This document shows, one piece after another, positions 28,901 to 36,974 of a DNA stretch of 47,732 nucleotides. The notes beneath the pieces are model-generated. The model did no database searches. It was not told the DNA's origin and worked only from the letters and a program-made list of their open reading frames with translations. A program made the translations under genes and the position numbers. This DNA is from Bacteroidaceae bacterium. Its GTDB lineage: Bacteria; Bacteroidota; Bacteroidia; Bacteroidales; Bacteroidaceae. The DNA is taken from assembly GCA_030843315.1 (NCBI GenBank), contig JAUUPT010000031.1:1-47732 (forward strand), written 5' to 3'. Positions within the stretch are counted from its first letter, which is position 1, and every line of letters starts with the position of its first letter.

Positions 28901-29028
28901 ACAACAACCCCCGAAACCGTGATATCTTGGGCGGCAAGTTCTACCGGTATTACTACTAATAATAATAGCAAATACCTCAAAAGATGGAACGAGAATACTT
29001 TTTTCCGTTGGATTAGTACATGTTTCAT
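25909..29028 (-). CDS. SusC/RagA-family TonB-dependent oligosaccharide transporter
   Basis: A 1039-residue outer-membrane protein. After the signal peptide comes a carboxypeptidase-regulatory-like domain (ITVSGVVVDSNKEPIIGSNV), the TonB-box region (DEVVVVGYGTVRKSDLTGSV), a plug domain (VRGYGTINSSDPLYVVDGFP) and a C-terminal 22-strand-type barrel ending FVLGINISL with a terminal hydrophobic residue. It imports oligosaccharides with SusD. It is the first gene of the SusC-SusD-IPT-GH26-GH2-GH5 operon. Confidence 0.96.
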   Translation of the reverse strand: MKHVLIQRKKVFSFHLLRYLLLLLVVIPVELAAQDITVSGVVVDSNKEPIIGSNVVLKGATIGTITDLDGKYHLSVPENGTLIFSSIGYTSQEIAINKRSVINVTLAEDVMLIDEVVVVGYGTVRKSDLTGSVGKVTTEELTQLSTTDIGQAIAGRVAGVDVTSNSGAPGSGTKIRVRGYGTINSSDPLYVVDGFPVSDIDYLSPQDIESLEILKDASATAIYGSRGANGVVLIKTKGGKYNAKTTVNATAYLGISSAAKHTNLLNAWEFATLKKELAANSNVTLSARDEAMYNYAIENKYKGTNWEDEVSRTGYSQNYNVDITGGTDRQTFSVGGTYSKQEGILKYNAMDILTGRINNTYKLPLGFTLGINVIYSHRKSRGGNGDGNYYGSIWPSVMRADPMIPAWDNYTDNWGEILFSDPAYHPARSAYLGSDKYSESSNNMFIGNFTLQLDDIAGIKGFAFRTQYGIRGNYSSSKRYNPVWYVSPNQSHSNSSLSVSRNNFTSWLWNGYLMYNKVFGQHSIGSTLGSEVQDFRYSTLSGSASDVPENPNMWYIDNSLTASSKTSSNSMPTFSRMASFFGRVNYTFASKYLLTVTGRYDGTSKFADGNKWGFFPSFSLGWNAHEESFLKDKTPFEQLKLRAGWGQVGNENSAAQFGYISLMNPGNKAVIGDVIQEGQIQRTFANSNLMWETAEQLNFGLDFGLLSMRLSGTIDYFVRNTKDMILRTPIPLYAGMGRSNTNAGAMRNNGLELTLRWNDKIGKDFSYSVSANASFIKNEVRDLGSPDPLYGEGVGRKQESFTRTEVGREMAYFYGYKTGGIFQNWDEINNYKTPDGRLIQPNAAPGDVKFLKTANDGEPLNQDDRTYLGSGMPDATFGLNLSAAYKGFDLSLFMQASVGNELANAVVMDLYSSEFSQWNMSKDMMNRWHGEGTTNKYPRLIASDPNQNGRFSDRYVENGSYLRMKNLQVGYTLPAAFTQKFRISRLRVYGSIDNVFVITKYTGFDPEMGDYLSNPLNNGVDLASYPRPRTFVLGINISL

Positions 29029-29074
29029 AAAGTATTATTTTTAAGTTAAACAAAATGTGCTTTGATGACGTTAG

Positions 29075-29134
29075 CAAAAATAGCAACATAAAGAATTGCA
29101 TCCGTATATTATTTTATCCATTAATGATACTTTT
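29075..29134 (-). promoter_or_regulatory. Promoter and shared mannan-locus operator upstream of SusC
   Basis: The minus strand has TATTTTTG (29075-29082), 46 nt upstream of the SusC ATG. GGATAA (29114-29119) is exactly 31 nt upstream of the -7 box, within GGATAAAATAATATACG (29103-29119). A weaker second half-site (29124-29134) lies 16 bp beyond. Confidence 0.65.
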
Positions 29135-29289
29135 TGATTTTGATTCAAGTTTACCAATATAGAGCAATCAAGGAATCACACAAATATCCGTACATTATAA
29201 CACAAACCATCTCCATAGACCGCGGAACTCGTCGCAGCCAAGAAAGAGATCGGTCCTTAAACAAACACTAATGCAGGAAAAATGATGAT

Positions 29290-30573
29290 TTAATTAATTC
29301 CCAGCTGTTTTCGCAGCCACTTCAACCATTCATCCCATTGCTCCTGATACCAGTAGTGACCGGTTTCCAAGTAAGGATGCAGTTCCTTCGGAGAGGTGAT
29401 TGAATTATAAGCGGCATACATGGAGGTAGGAGGACAGACACTGTCATTATACCCCCAACTGAACCAGCCGGGTACGTTCAAGTAACGGGCAAAATTGGCC
29501 GTATCATAGTAACGAGCGGTTTCGAGTTCTTTCGCACTTGGCGCTTCTTGCTTATTATAGAAATAATGGGGCCATCCGCAGGCACGCTTCTTCGAAAACG
29601 CTTCCATGTCGCACATGGCAGGATGAACGGCCGCCAGGCAAGTGACACGCGAATCAAGTGCCGCCGTCATAATGGAGAGTGCGCCTCCTTGACTGGAACC
29701 GGTGACGCCCAGCGCCTTGCCGTTATATCGCGGCAGAGAGCAAATAAAATCCACCGCCCGCAAAGCACCTACAATGACACGATTATAATAGAAAGCATCG
29801 CGATCGTCTCGGCCGAAGTAATAGTAACCACCCAAGGCTCCGCTTCCCAGATCATTATAAACAGATTGCTCCATCGTCACGGGTATGCCGTGAATACCGA
29901 CTTCGAGCGTGATCAGCTTTCCCGGAGCCGTATAAGTATCGCCCGTATAAGGACGGACACCTGCACCCGGCACGCGCAGCAAAGCCGGATACCGGCCTTC
30001 CTTCTTGGGCACGCTGAGTATTCCGTAGAAACGTCCGCCCCAAGGCTTTGTCCGGAAGCTGACCTGATATACGTTATCAGTTTCCGTACAACGTTCGGGA
30101 AGCAATGTCATAAGCGGTTCCAAGGGAGCTTTCCGGGCATCGGCCAAGGTATTCGCCCAGAACTCGCAGAAGTCGGCGGGCAGTTCGGTGACGGGTTGCA
30201 GTTGACCGGGATCGTAAGCGGCAGTGGCCGAGCCTTCGTATGTGCGGCCGTCAACGTATGCCTTCACCTTGCAACGGAAGAAGCCGGGCGTTTTCATCAC
30301 GCCTTGCAACTTCAGCTTGCCGTTTTTCAGCACGATGTCTTTCTTTGTTTCAACAGGATACATTTCAGGGCCCAACTCATAGTCTATCTTTACATCGGGC
30401 AAGGGATTCTGAGCATTTATTACCTGAACGACAAACGTACATTTCTCATTCAAACGGTAGGTCCAGTCCGTGTGATCGGGAGATACCACTACGCGGATTT
30501 CACTGCCGCGGATTTGTGCAGTTACTGCAAGGGTACACAGCAGACACACTACAAGAGAGAAGAGTTTATTCAT
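29290..30573 (-). CDS. Acetyl xylan esterase-like (CE7/AXE1) acetyl esterase with N-terminal domain
   Basis: A 427-residue secreted protein (signal peptide ending AVTAQ). An N-terminal beta-sandwich-like region (about 25-125) precedes an AXE1 alpha/beta-hydrolase domain. The nucleophile motif is GSSQGG (Ser294), the acid lies in WGYNDSVCPP, and the His in ETGHYWY. CE7 enzymes remove acetyl groups from sugars; acetylated glucomannan is the likely target here. It has its own promoter with the shared operator and lies between the AraC-type regulator and SusC. Confidence 0.88.
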   Translation of the reverse strand: MNKLFSLVVCLLCTLAVTAQIRGSEIRVVVSPDHTDWTYRLNEKCTFVVQVINAQNPLPDVKIDYELGPEMYPVETKKDIVLKNGKLKLQGVMKTPGFFRCKVKAYVDGRTYEGSATAAYDPGQLQPVTELPADFCEFWANTLADARKAPLEPLMTLLPERCTETDNVYQVSFRTKPWGGRFYGILSVPKKEGRYPALLRVPGAGVRPYTGDTYTAPGKLITLEVGIHGIPVTMEQSVYNDLGSGALGGYYYFGRDDRDAFYYNRVIVGALRAVDFICSLPRYNGKALGVTGSSQGGALSIMTAALDSRVTCLAAVHPAMCDMEAFSKKRACGWPHYFYNKQEAPSAKELETARYYDTANFARYLNVPGWFSWGYNDSVCPPTSMYAAYNSITSPKELHPYLETGHYWYQEQWDEWLKWLRKQLGIN

Positions 30574-30603
30574 GATATCAGATACTTAAGAATTACAGTA
30601 CCA

Positions 30604-30663
30604 CAAAAATAAGCACTTACAATGAAGAAAACTGATACTATCTTATCTTTTCACTATCTTATC
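30604..30663 (-). promoter_or_regulatory. Promoter and shared mannan-locus operator upstream of the CE7 gene
   Basis: The minus strand has TATTTTTG (30604-30611). AGATAA (30643-30648) is exactly 31 nt upstream of it. The clearest copy of the operator direct repeat is here: on the plus strand ACTATCTTATC occurs twice, at 30637-30647 and 30653-30663, 16 bp apart. The distal copy reaches the last bases of the regulator gene. Confidence 0.7.
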
Positions 30664-31549
30664 ATATCACAATCTTCTTCTTTCTATAATTATCGCGGAA
30701 TTCTTTCGGCGAACATTCTTTTCTTCGCTTGAACATACGATTGAAGTTGGAGAGGTTATTAAAGCCGCAATCGTAACAAATCTCGGCAATAGTACAGGTA
30801 GAGTCGACCAAGAGGCGGGTTGCGAAACCGATACGGATATCGATAATATAGTCCGAAAGCGTCTTGCCCGTGCGCAAGCGGAAGAAGCGGCTGAAAGATA
30901 CGGGCGTCATCCCCACCATATCGGCCAAAGCGTTCAGGCGGATTTCTTCCTGGTAATGGTCGGCAATATATTTCTGTACTTTCTGCACGCGGCGACTGTC
31001 CGAGAATACTTCAATCTTTGCAAAGGAGGAGCTGGAAAGTACCCGGGCATCGTCGTACAACGAAAGCTCATAAAGTATCCGCAGGAAGTTCATTACTGCG
31101 TAGAAACCTTGTTCCTCGGAAGCTAACTTGTCGATCCAGTTGTAGACTTTTATAATGGCCTGCATGGGGAAGCACAGCCCGCACTGTGCGCGTTCCAGCA
31201 TTCGGCGTATGCTGTCGAATTGGTTCTTGTTGACAAAATGCCCGAAGAATAAATCGGGAGAGAACTGAATGGTGATTTCGCGAATATCCTTGGAAGTGCA
31301 TTCATGCTGTTCCCAGACGTGTTCCAGTTCCTTGCCGGTAATCAAGACCAGATCATAGTCGCCGATCACCTCGGCCGAGTCGCCTACAACACGACGGACA
31401 CCGGAAGCATGTTCGGTAAAGTTCAGTTCGTATTCGGCGTGGCAGTGGATGGGATAAGTAAATTCCGTCTTACGACGATCGGCAATGTAGAAGCAGTCCC
31501 GGTCGGACAACGGGGTAATCTCCCGCATAATGTAGTTTTGGTTTTCCAT
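30662..31549 (-). CDS. AraC-family transcriptional regulator of the mannan locus
   Basis: A 295-residue protein. The N-terminal cupin-like sugar-sensing domain contains FTYPIHCHAEYELNF. The C-terminal pair of helix-turn-helix motifs has IRLNALADMVGMTPVSFSRFFR and IAEICYDCGFNNLSNFNRMFK, followed by PKEFR. No membrane segment, so it senses an intracellular sugar. It sits inside the locus, and I infer it binds the 16-bp-spaced direct repeats found at four promoters. A hybrid two-component system elsewhere cannot be excluded. Confidence 0.9.
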   Translation of the reverse strand: MENQNYIMREITPLSDRDCFYIADRRKTEFTYPIHCHAEYELNFTEHASGVRRVVGDSAEVIGDYDLVLITGKELEHVWEQHECTSKDIREITIQFSPDLFFGHFVNKNQFDSIRRMLERAQCGLCFPMQAIIKVYNWIDKLASEEQGFYAVMNFLRILYELSLYDDARVLSSSSFAKIEVFSDSRRVQKVQKYIADHYQEEIRLNALADMVGMTPVSFSRFFRLRTGKTLSDYIIDIRIGFATRLLVDSTCTIAEICYDCGFNNLSNFNRMFKRRKECSPKEFRDNYRKKKIVI

Positions 31550-31577
31550 ATTGATTGGCTAAAAAAGTATCAGATGA

Positions 31578-31585
31578 CAAAGGTA
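31578..31585 (-). promoter_or_regulatory. -7 box (TACCTTTG) of the AraC-type regulator gene
   Basis: The minus strand reads TACCTTTG, 28 nt upstream of the regulator ATG. The GGATAA box of the other locus promoters is absent at the corresponding distance, so the regulator gene seems to be controlled differently. Confidence 0.55.
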
Positions 31586-31645
31586 GTAATTCTTTCCAAA
31601 CAGCCAATAAACAGAAGACAATATTTGCCTACGCCCGGAAGATAC

Positions 31646-31660
31646 CTGCCTGTCAGGCAG
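31646..31660. other. Perfect 15-bp palindrome upstream of the regulator gene
   Basis: CTGCCTG-T-CAGGCAG lies about 60 bp upstream of the regulator -7 box and 10 bp before the MITE-like element. It could be an operator; nothing else in the window shares the sequence. Confidence 0.35.
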
Positions 31661-31670
31661 AACTCCCTGC

Positions 31671-31988
31671 CCTTTGATGGGTCAGTCCGAAAACCTGGTT
31701 GCATAAGGAATGGTACCCTTCTAAACTGTCTCCTTCACTCTGGCATTAAATTCCTTGTTTTTTGAAGTCCTGTTTTTCCCTGACTGGAGAAAAATATTTC
31801 CCTGACTGGGAAAAAATATTTTCCTGACTGGGAAAAAATATTTTCCTGACTGGAGAAAAAGATTCCTCCCATTTAACTTCGGGGAATACGGTGTTTAATA
31901 CTTGCCATTTTTTCATGCGCCAAAGAGAAGCATATATGAGATATTTAGATACTTCTGTAACCGAGTTTTCGGACCGACCCCCTTTGAT
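31671..31988. mobile_element. MITE-like element with terminal inverted repeats and 8-bp target duplication
   Basis: The left end GGGTCAGTCCGAAAAC (31679-31694) is matched by the complement of 31965-31980 with 15 of 16 identities; extended inwards, 24 of 29 positions match. Directly outside both ends stands CCTTTGAT (31671-31678 and 31981-31988), a perfect 8-bp duplication. The 302-bp body encodes no transposase. Only a 56-codon minus-strand frame (31746-31916) is open. An 8-bp duplication is known for ISL3, IS66 and IS1595-type elements; I cannot assign the family. It separates the regulator promoter from the upstream GH2 gene. The remaining bases to 32062 show nothing that I can support. Confidence 0.75.
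31775..31866. repeat. Four 22-bp palindromic tandem units inside the MITE-like element
   Basis: The core CCTGACTGG starts at 31779, 31801, 31823 and 31845, a period of exactly 22 bp. Each unit is self-complementary (TTTTCC-ctgact-GGGAAAA type). No unique spacers separate the units. Confidence 0.85.
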
Positions 31989-32062
31989 CTGAAACTCCCT
32001 TGCCTATGATAAGAGAAATGTTCAGGCCGGCAGCAAGTAATCATTTAGCCGGTGGCCTACTG

Positions 32063-34498
32063 CTATTCAGCAGCCAGCAAGCTATAAGTAGCTGCGGGAA
32101 GGCCTTCCGACTCCACCGTCAGCGTGGCTTCGCCTGCCTCTCCGGTACTTTGCAACAGAACTTGGGCAAGACCGTTGAAGGCTTTCACCCGATAGGTGCG
32201 GGCGTTGGCATCGGCGGGACGCTCCGTATCGCGATAGGCAGGATCGCCGTTGCCTACACCGAGAATGCGAACGGGGCCGGTGACGGTCAACGTCAATTCA
32301 TTGCAAGCGGTGGGAACGAAGCGTTTCTTCTTATCCTGAAGTTCGACGCGGACAACGGATACGTCGCGGTTATCGGCTTGGATAGTGGTGCGGTCGGCAG
32401 AAAGCAGAAGGCGTGCGGGAGCACCGGTCGTTTCCAGGCTACGGGTGAGAAGCCGCTTGCCGTTCTTGTAACCGGTGGCCTTTACCGTGCCGGGCCGATA
32501 AACCGCCTGCCAGGAGAGGTGGCCGTTCTTCGGCATAGGCTTGCGGCCCAGGTTCTTGCCATTGACGGATAGTTCCACTTCATCGCAGTTGCTATATACC
32601 CAAAGGTCGATATTCTCGCCTTCGTGACCTGCCAGATTCCAGTGGGGAAGAATGTGGAGCACAGGCTCGTCCGTCCACCAGGACTTCAGGTAGTAGGCTT
32701 CGTCCTTGAAGAAGCCACAGTAATCGAGGATGCCGAATTGCGAACCGGTGGCGGGGAAGCCCAGCGGATTGGGTTCACCGCGGTAGTCGAAGCCGGTCCA
32801 GTAGAAGAGCCCGGCGAGGTAAGGACGCTCGTCGTAGAACTTCCAGCCGCGTTCGATGCTGTTCAGCAGACTGTCCGGACCGGTGGGGCGACGGTTGTGG
32901 GCTGCCATGTGTCCGGCGCTACGGTCGTCGAAGTAGATGCCGCGGGTGCCGCTGCCGGAAGTCTCTTCCGAGCCAAGCGCACGGCGCGCGGGATAGTCCT
33001 TGCGATGTTGCTCCACGGGATTCTGGAGAATATAGTTATAGCCTGCCACATCGGCGGGAATCAATATATTGGGACCGCTGCTCGAAGCCACGGTCATCAG
33101 GCGAGTGGGGTCGAAGCGATGGCAATACTCGCGCATGCTGGCAGCGATGAGGGCACCGCTTTCTTTCCACTCGATGCCCCACTCTTCGTTGCCGGCGCTC
33201 CAAAGGATGATGCTGGGGTGGTTGCGGTCGCGCTTTATCATGCGCTCCAACAGGCGGATGTGCTCTTCGTTGATGCCGGTCAGACGGTTCTCCTCGATGA
33301 CGAGCATGCCGAGGCGGTCGCAGGCTTCGAGCATTTCGGGAGTCATCGGGTTGTGCGAAGAACGGTAGGCATTGCAGCCGAAGGCTTTCAATTGCCGGAT
33401 ACGGTACTCCTGCAAGGCATCGGGGATGGCAGCGCCTACGCCGGCATGGTCTTGATGCATGTTCACACCTTTCAGTTTCACGGACTTGCCGTTGAGGAAG
33501 AAGCCGTGGTCGGCATCGAAACGGATGTGGCGCACCCCGAAAGGAGTCACGACAACGTCCACCTGCTTCCCGTTCTGCCAAACGCTCGTTTCCATCTTAT
33601 AAAGATAGGGGTCTTCAAGCGACCAAAGACGGGGATTATGCAGTTGGAAACGCACCTTCCCGCAAAGCGACTCCTTAGGAAGCACTTCACCCAGCTCGGC
33701 TTTATCTTCCAGTTGCACTTGCCCGTCGGCATCCATCAACCGGCACCAGACTTCGCAGGGCGCTGCTTCGGTTCCCGAATTCTTCACCTGAACCTCAACT
33801 TGCAGAGATGCTCTGTCAAAGGGGGCTTCCAAACCGGTAGAAACAAACACTCCGAAAGGAGATACGTGCAGCGGAGCTGTCTTATTCAGCCAAACATGGC
33901 GGTAGATACCGCCACCTTCATAAAACCATCCCTCTTCAAGCGTGGCATCTGCACGGACGGTTATCAGGTTCTCTCCACCATAGTTCAGATATTCGGTAAT
34001 GTCATACAACTGTGTTGCATAGCCGCTCGGTTCATGCCCTAAATAAAAACCGTTCACCCAAACGCGGGCATCGCGGAAAATACCGTCGAACTGGAGATAA
34101 AGATGCTTGCCAAAGTCTTCCTGAGGAACAGTAAAGGTCTTGCGATACCATCCGACGCTGGTTTCGGGATACTTATATCCCACGGTTTTGTAGCCGTGGC
34201 TATGGCTGGCGCGCGGCTCGAAAGGAAGATCGACCACCCAGTCGTGGGGCAGATTGACCTGCTTCCAGCCGGATGCATCGAATTTCGGAGAGTAAGGCCC
34301 GGCATTATGGATGGAAGCGGCTTTCGTCAAGTAGTTGAAGTACTCCGTTCCGCAACCGAAATCCTTAGCGGGGTCAGAGGCATTGCCGAAAGCGAACTGC
34401 CAGCCGTCATCCAGGAGAATGCGCTCGCGCACGGATTGGGCGGAAAGGGAGAGGGTGATACTTATAATAAGTATAAGAAAGGAATAGAATGTTTTCAT
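32063..34498 (-). CDS. GH2 family beta-glycosidase (secreted)
   Basis: An 811-residue protein with a signal peptide (ending LSLSAQ). Domain order: GH2 sugar-binding sandwich (about 25-200), immunoglobulin-like domain, TIM barrel with acid/base in ILWSAGNEEW (Glu438) and nucleophile in the GSEETSG segment (about Glu511), then a DUF4982-like domain and a C-terminal Ig-like domain (SADRTTIQADNRDVSVVRVEL). Such Bacteroides GH2 enzymes are beta-galactosidases, beta-mannosidases or beta-glucuronidases. The galactoglucomannan context favours the first two. It follows the GH3 gene with a 159-bp repeat-filled gap and no -7 box of its own. Confidence 0.87.
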   Translation of the reverse strand: MKTFYSFLILIISITLSLSAQSVRERILLDDGWQFAFGNASDPAKDFGCGTEYFNYLTKAASIHNAGPYSPKFDASGWKQVNLPHDWVVDLPFEPRASHSHGYKTVGYKYPETSVGWYRKTFTVPQEDFGKHLYLQFDGIFRDARVWVNGFYLGHEPSGYATQLYDITEYLNYGGENLITVRADATLEEGWFYEGGGIYRHVWLNKTAPLHVSPFGVFVSTGLEAPFDRASLQVEVQVKNSGTEAAPCEVWCRLMDADGQVQLEDKAELGEVLPKESLCGKVRFQLHNPRLWSLEDPYLYKMETSVWQNGKQVDVVVTPFGVRHIRFDADHGFFLNGKSVKLKGVNMHQDHAGVGAAIPDALQEYRIRQLKAFGCNAYRSSHNPMTPEMLEACDRLGMLVIEENRLTGINEEHIRLLERMIKRDRNHPSIILWSAGNEEWGIEWKESGALIAASMREYCHRFDPTRLMTVASSSGPNILIPADVAGYNYILQNPVEQHRKDYPARRALGSEETSGSGTRGIYFDDRSAGHMAAHNRRPTGPDSLLNSIERGWKFYDERPYLAGLFYWTGFDYRGEPNPLGFPATGSQFGILDYCGFFKDEAYYLKSWWTDEPVLHILPHWNLAGHEGENIDLWVYSNCDEVELSVNGKNLGRKPMPKNGHLSWQAVYRPGTVKATGYKNGKRLLTRSLETTGAPARLLLSADRTTIQADNRDVSVVRVELQDKKKRFVPTACNELTLTVTGPVRILGVGNGDPAYRDTERPADANARTYRVKAFNGLAQVLLQSTGEAGEATLTVESEGLPAATYSLLAAE

Positions 34499-34520
34499 AA
34501 GAGGTGTATTTATAAATGGG

Positions 34521-34656
34521 AATTTAGCGCGCTGTGCGCGCTAAGCTACGAGTGACAAGCTACAAGCTACAAGTTGCTGCGCTATTACGCCGCAAGGTAC
34601 TTGTCACTGGTAGCTTGTAGCTCGTCAACTTAATTTAGCGGCTTCGCCGCTAAATT
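34521..34656. repeat. Composite hairpin repeat between GH3 and GH2
   Basis: Two strong hairpins end the element: TTAGCGCGC-tgt-GCGCGCTAA (34524-34544) and AATTTAGCGGC-ttc-GCCGCTAAATT (34632-34656). Between them GTGACAAG and CTACAAGCTAC modules occur on both sides in permuted inverted order around a TTGC/GCAA stem. The outer AATTTAGCG / CGCTAAATT also makes a terminal inverted repeat. The right hairpin begins 1 nt after the GH3 stop codon. Confidence 0.8.
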
Positions 34657-34657
34657 A

Positions 34658-36958
34658 TCATTTAACCGTAAACGTCTCCTTCAGCAAGTCCTTATCATCC
34701 GAAGAAGCACCCACCATCACGATGAACTCGCCCGGTTCCACTATCTTCTTCATCTTGATATCATAGAAAGCAAGTTTGTCGGGAGTAATCTTGAAGTTCA
34801 CCACCTTGCTCTCACCAGCCTTCAGCGCTACGCGGGCAAAGTCTTTCAACTCCTTCACCGGACGGGTAACGCAACTGAACTTATCGCGGATATAGAGCTG
34901 TACAATCTCCACACCATCACGGTCGCCCGTATTGGTTACCTTCACGCTGACGTCCACACTGCCGTCTTTATTGATTTCCTTCTGCGCCAACGTCAAGTCC
35001 TCGTACTTATAAGTAGTATAAGACAGACCGTAGCCGAACGGATAAAGCGGCGTGCTCGGCTTGCCCGCTACATAGGGGTGGAAGTATTGCGAAGGCTTGT
35101 GGTTATAAATCATCTGAAGCTGACCTACACTGTGAGGTATTGTAATGGCAAGCTTAGCCGACGGATTGACCTTGCCGTAGAGAATCTCAGCCACAGCCTG
35201 TCCGCCCTGCATACCCGGCGCCCATGCTTCAACGATGGCCGGCAGGTTCTCGGCAGCCCAGCGTACACTGAGCGGGCGTCCGTTCACCAGTACCAGGATA
35301 GTCGGTTTGCCGGAAGCGGCAACCTTCTGTATCAGTTCTTCCTGCAGGCCCACGAGGTCGAGGTCAGAACGGTCGGTGTCTTCGCCGTCCGTACGGTCGG
35401 CCCAGCGGAAGCGCATCATGTATTCACCGGCTACTACGATGTTCAAATCGGCACTCTTGGCACGGGCAGCAGCTTCAGCCACCTTCTTGGGATCCATGTT
35501 GCGCGGGTCCCAACCCTGGTCTACGAAGTCGAACTGCGTATCGGGGGCAATCATCTTCAGACCTTCGAGGATGGTAATCACGTTCTCGTCTTTCTCGGGG
35601 GCGCTCCAGTCACCCAGGATGTTCTGGTCGTCGGCGTTGATACCGGTCACCATTACCTTCTTATATTTGGAAGCATCCAGCGGCAGCACGCCTTCGTTCT
35701 TCAGAAGGACGATACCATTGCGGGCAGCTTCGAGGGCGGTAGCGCGGTGTTCGTTGCAAAGACGTATTTTCATGGTTTGCACCTCGTCGGCGTATGGATT
35801 CTCGAACAGCCCCAAACGGAACTTGATGTCGAGGATGCGGCGCACGGACTGGTCGATGCGGCTCTCGGGGATGCGGCCTTCTTTTACCAGTTCCACTACC
35901 ATCTCATTCCAGTGAATGCCGTGCATGTGCATATCCATGCCTGCCATAATGGATTGGTAGAAGGCTTCTTTCAGATTCTCCGCCGTAGCGTGCAGGTCGT
36001 TGATGTGCTCGATGTCCATCCAGTCGCTGACTACAAAACCGGGGAAGTTCCATTCGCCACGGAGAATGTCCGTCATCAGCCATTCGTTGCTGTGGCAGGG
36101 CACGCCGTTCAGCTCGTTATGGGCGGTCATCAGGGACATGGCGCCTGCCTTTACTCCTGCCTCGAACGGTGGGAAGAAAACTTCGCGCAGCGTGCGCTCG
36201 GAGAGGTCGGCGGGCGAACCGTTAGTGCCGTTGATAGGCTCGCTACCACCTACGAAGTGCTTGATACAGGCCAGTACATCATCTTTGCTGTTCAAGTTCC
36301 CCTGATATCCCTTGACGGACTGCACGCCCATCAGCGTCACCAGGTATGGGTCTTCACCGAATGTCTCGCCTACACGTCCCCAGCGGGCATCGCGGGCAAC
36401 TTCCACATTGGGGTTGAACGTCCAGTGCATATTCATGGCACGCATCTCCTTCGCCGTTTCGCGGGCTATCTTGTACGCCATCAGCGTATCAAAGGAGCAA
36501 GCCAGGTTGATGTTCGTGGGATATACCGTGTTGTCCGGCGCATTGGCATTGCCGTGAATGGCGTCGATGCCGAAGATGATCGGTATTTGCAAGCGGCTCT
36601 TCATGGCCAAAGACTGCAAGTAGTTGGCTTCTTCGATAGTGAGTACATGCAGGAACGAGCCAATCAGTCCCTGTTCCGTCCATCCGGATACATCTTTCTC
36701 CGTCACACCGGGATAGAAGGCGTTCGCCGTATTATTCTTCAAGTCGTCTTCGGTCATCACGGCGCTGTTCGCCTTGATATGTTCCAAGCCGACGAACTGG
36801 TTCATCTGACCTACCTTCTCTTCCAGGGTCATACGCCCGAGAAGGTCTTCTACTCTATCCTTTACCGGTGCTGTAGGATCTTTGTACACTTCTTTCTGGC
36901 TTCCGCCACAAGATGCCAAGCAAGCTGCCATTGCCATAACGATTAGTTTGTTTCTCAT
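34658..36958 (-). CDS. GH3 family beta-glucosidase (lipoprotein)
   Basis: A 766-residue BglX-like enzyme. A lipobox (CLASC, Cys17) suggests lipid anchoring. The barrel contains KHFVGG (about 233-238) and the nucleophile in FVVSDWMD (Asp312). The alpha/beta sandwich and a C-terminal fibronectin-III-like domain (VSVKVTNTGDRDGVEIVQLYI) complete the usual layout. It removes terminal beta-glucose, fitting glucomannan. It is 16 nt after the GH27 stop, in one operon. Confidence 0.92.
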   Translation of the reverse strand: MRNKLIVMAMAACLASCGGSQKEVYKDPTAPVKDRVEDLLGRMTLEEKVGQMNQFVGLEHIKANSAVMTEDDLKNNTANAFYPGVTEKDVSGWTEQGLIGSFLHVLTIEEANYLQSLAMKSRLQIPIIFGIDAIHGNANAPDNTVYPTNINLACSFDTLMAYKIARETAKEMRAMNMHWTFNPNVEVARDARWGRVGETFGEDPYLVTLMGVQSVKGYQGNLNSKDDVLACIKHFVGGSEPINGTNGSPADLSERTLREVFFPPFEAGVKAGAMSLMTAHNELNGVPCHSNEWLMTDILRGEWNFPGFVVSDWMDIEHINDLHATAENLKEAFYQSIMAGMDMHMHGIHWNEMVVELVKEGRIPESRIDQSVRRILDIKFRLGLFENPYADEVQTMKIRLCNEHRATALEAARNGIVLLKNEGVLPLDASKYKKVMVTGINADDQNILGDWSAPEKDENVITILEGLKMIAPDTQFDFVDQGWDPRNMDPKKVAEAAARAKSADLNIVVAGEYMMRFRWADRTDGEDTDRSDLDLVGLQEELIQKVAASGKPTILVLVNGRPLSVRWAAENLPAIVEAWAPGMQGGQAVAEILYGKVNPSAKLAITIPHSVGQLQMIYNHKPSQYFHPYVAGKPSTPLYPFGYGLSYTTYKYEDLTLAQKEINKDGSVDVSVKVTNTGDRDGVEIVQLYIRDKFSCVTRPVKELKDFARVALKAGESKVVNFKITPDKLAFYDIKMKKIVEPGEFIVMVGASSDDKDLLKETFTVK

Positions 36959-36974
36959 TCTATTTATTGTTTTA

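Noticed and set aside
31746..31916. A 56-codon minus-strand frame (MKKWQVLNTVFPEV start) inside the MITE-like element
   Set aside because: Its C-terminal half is the 22-bp array read through, and no family is recognised. It might be a real small gene of the element, but openness alone is insufficient.
34632..34656. Right hairpin of the composite repeat as an intrinsic terminator of the GH3 gene
   Set aside because: The stem is perfect but no T-run follows on the minus strand, and the same hairpin recurs as a repeat elsewhere, so it was annotated as a repeat.
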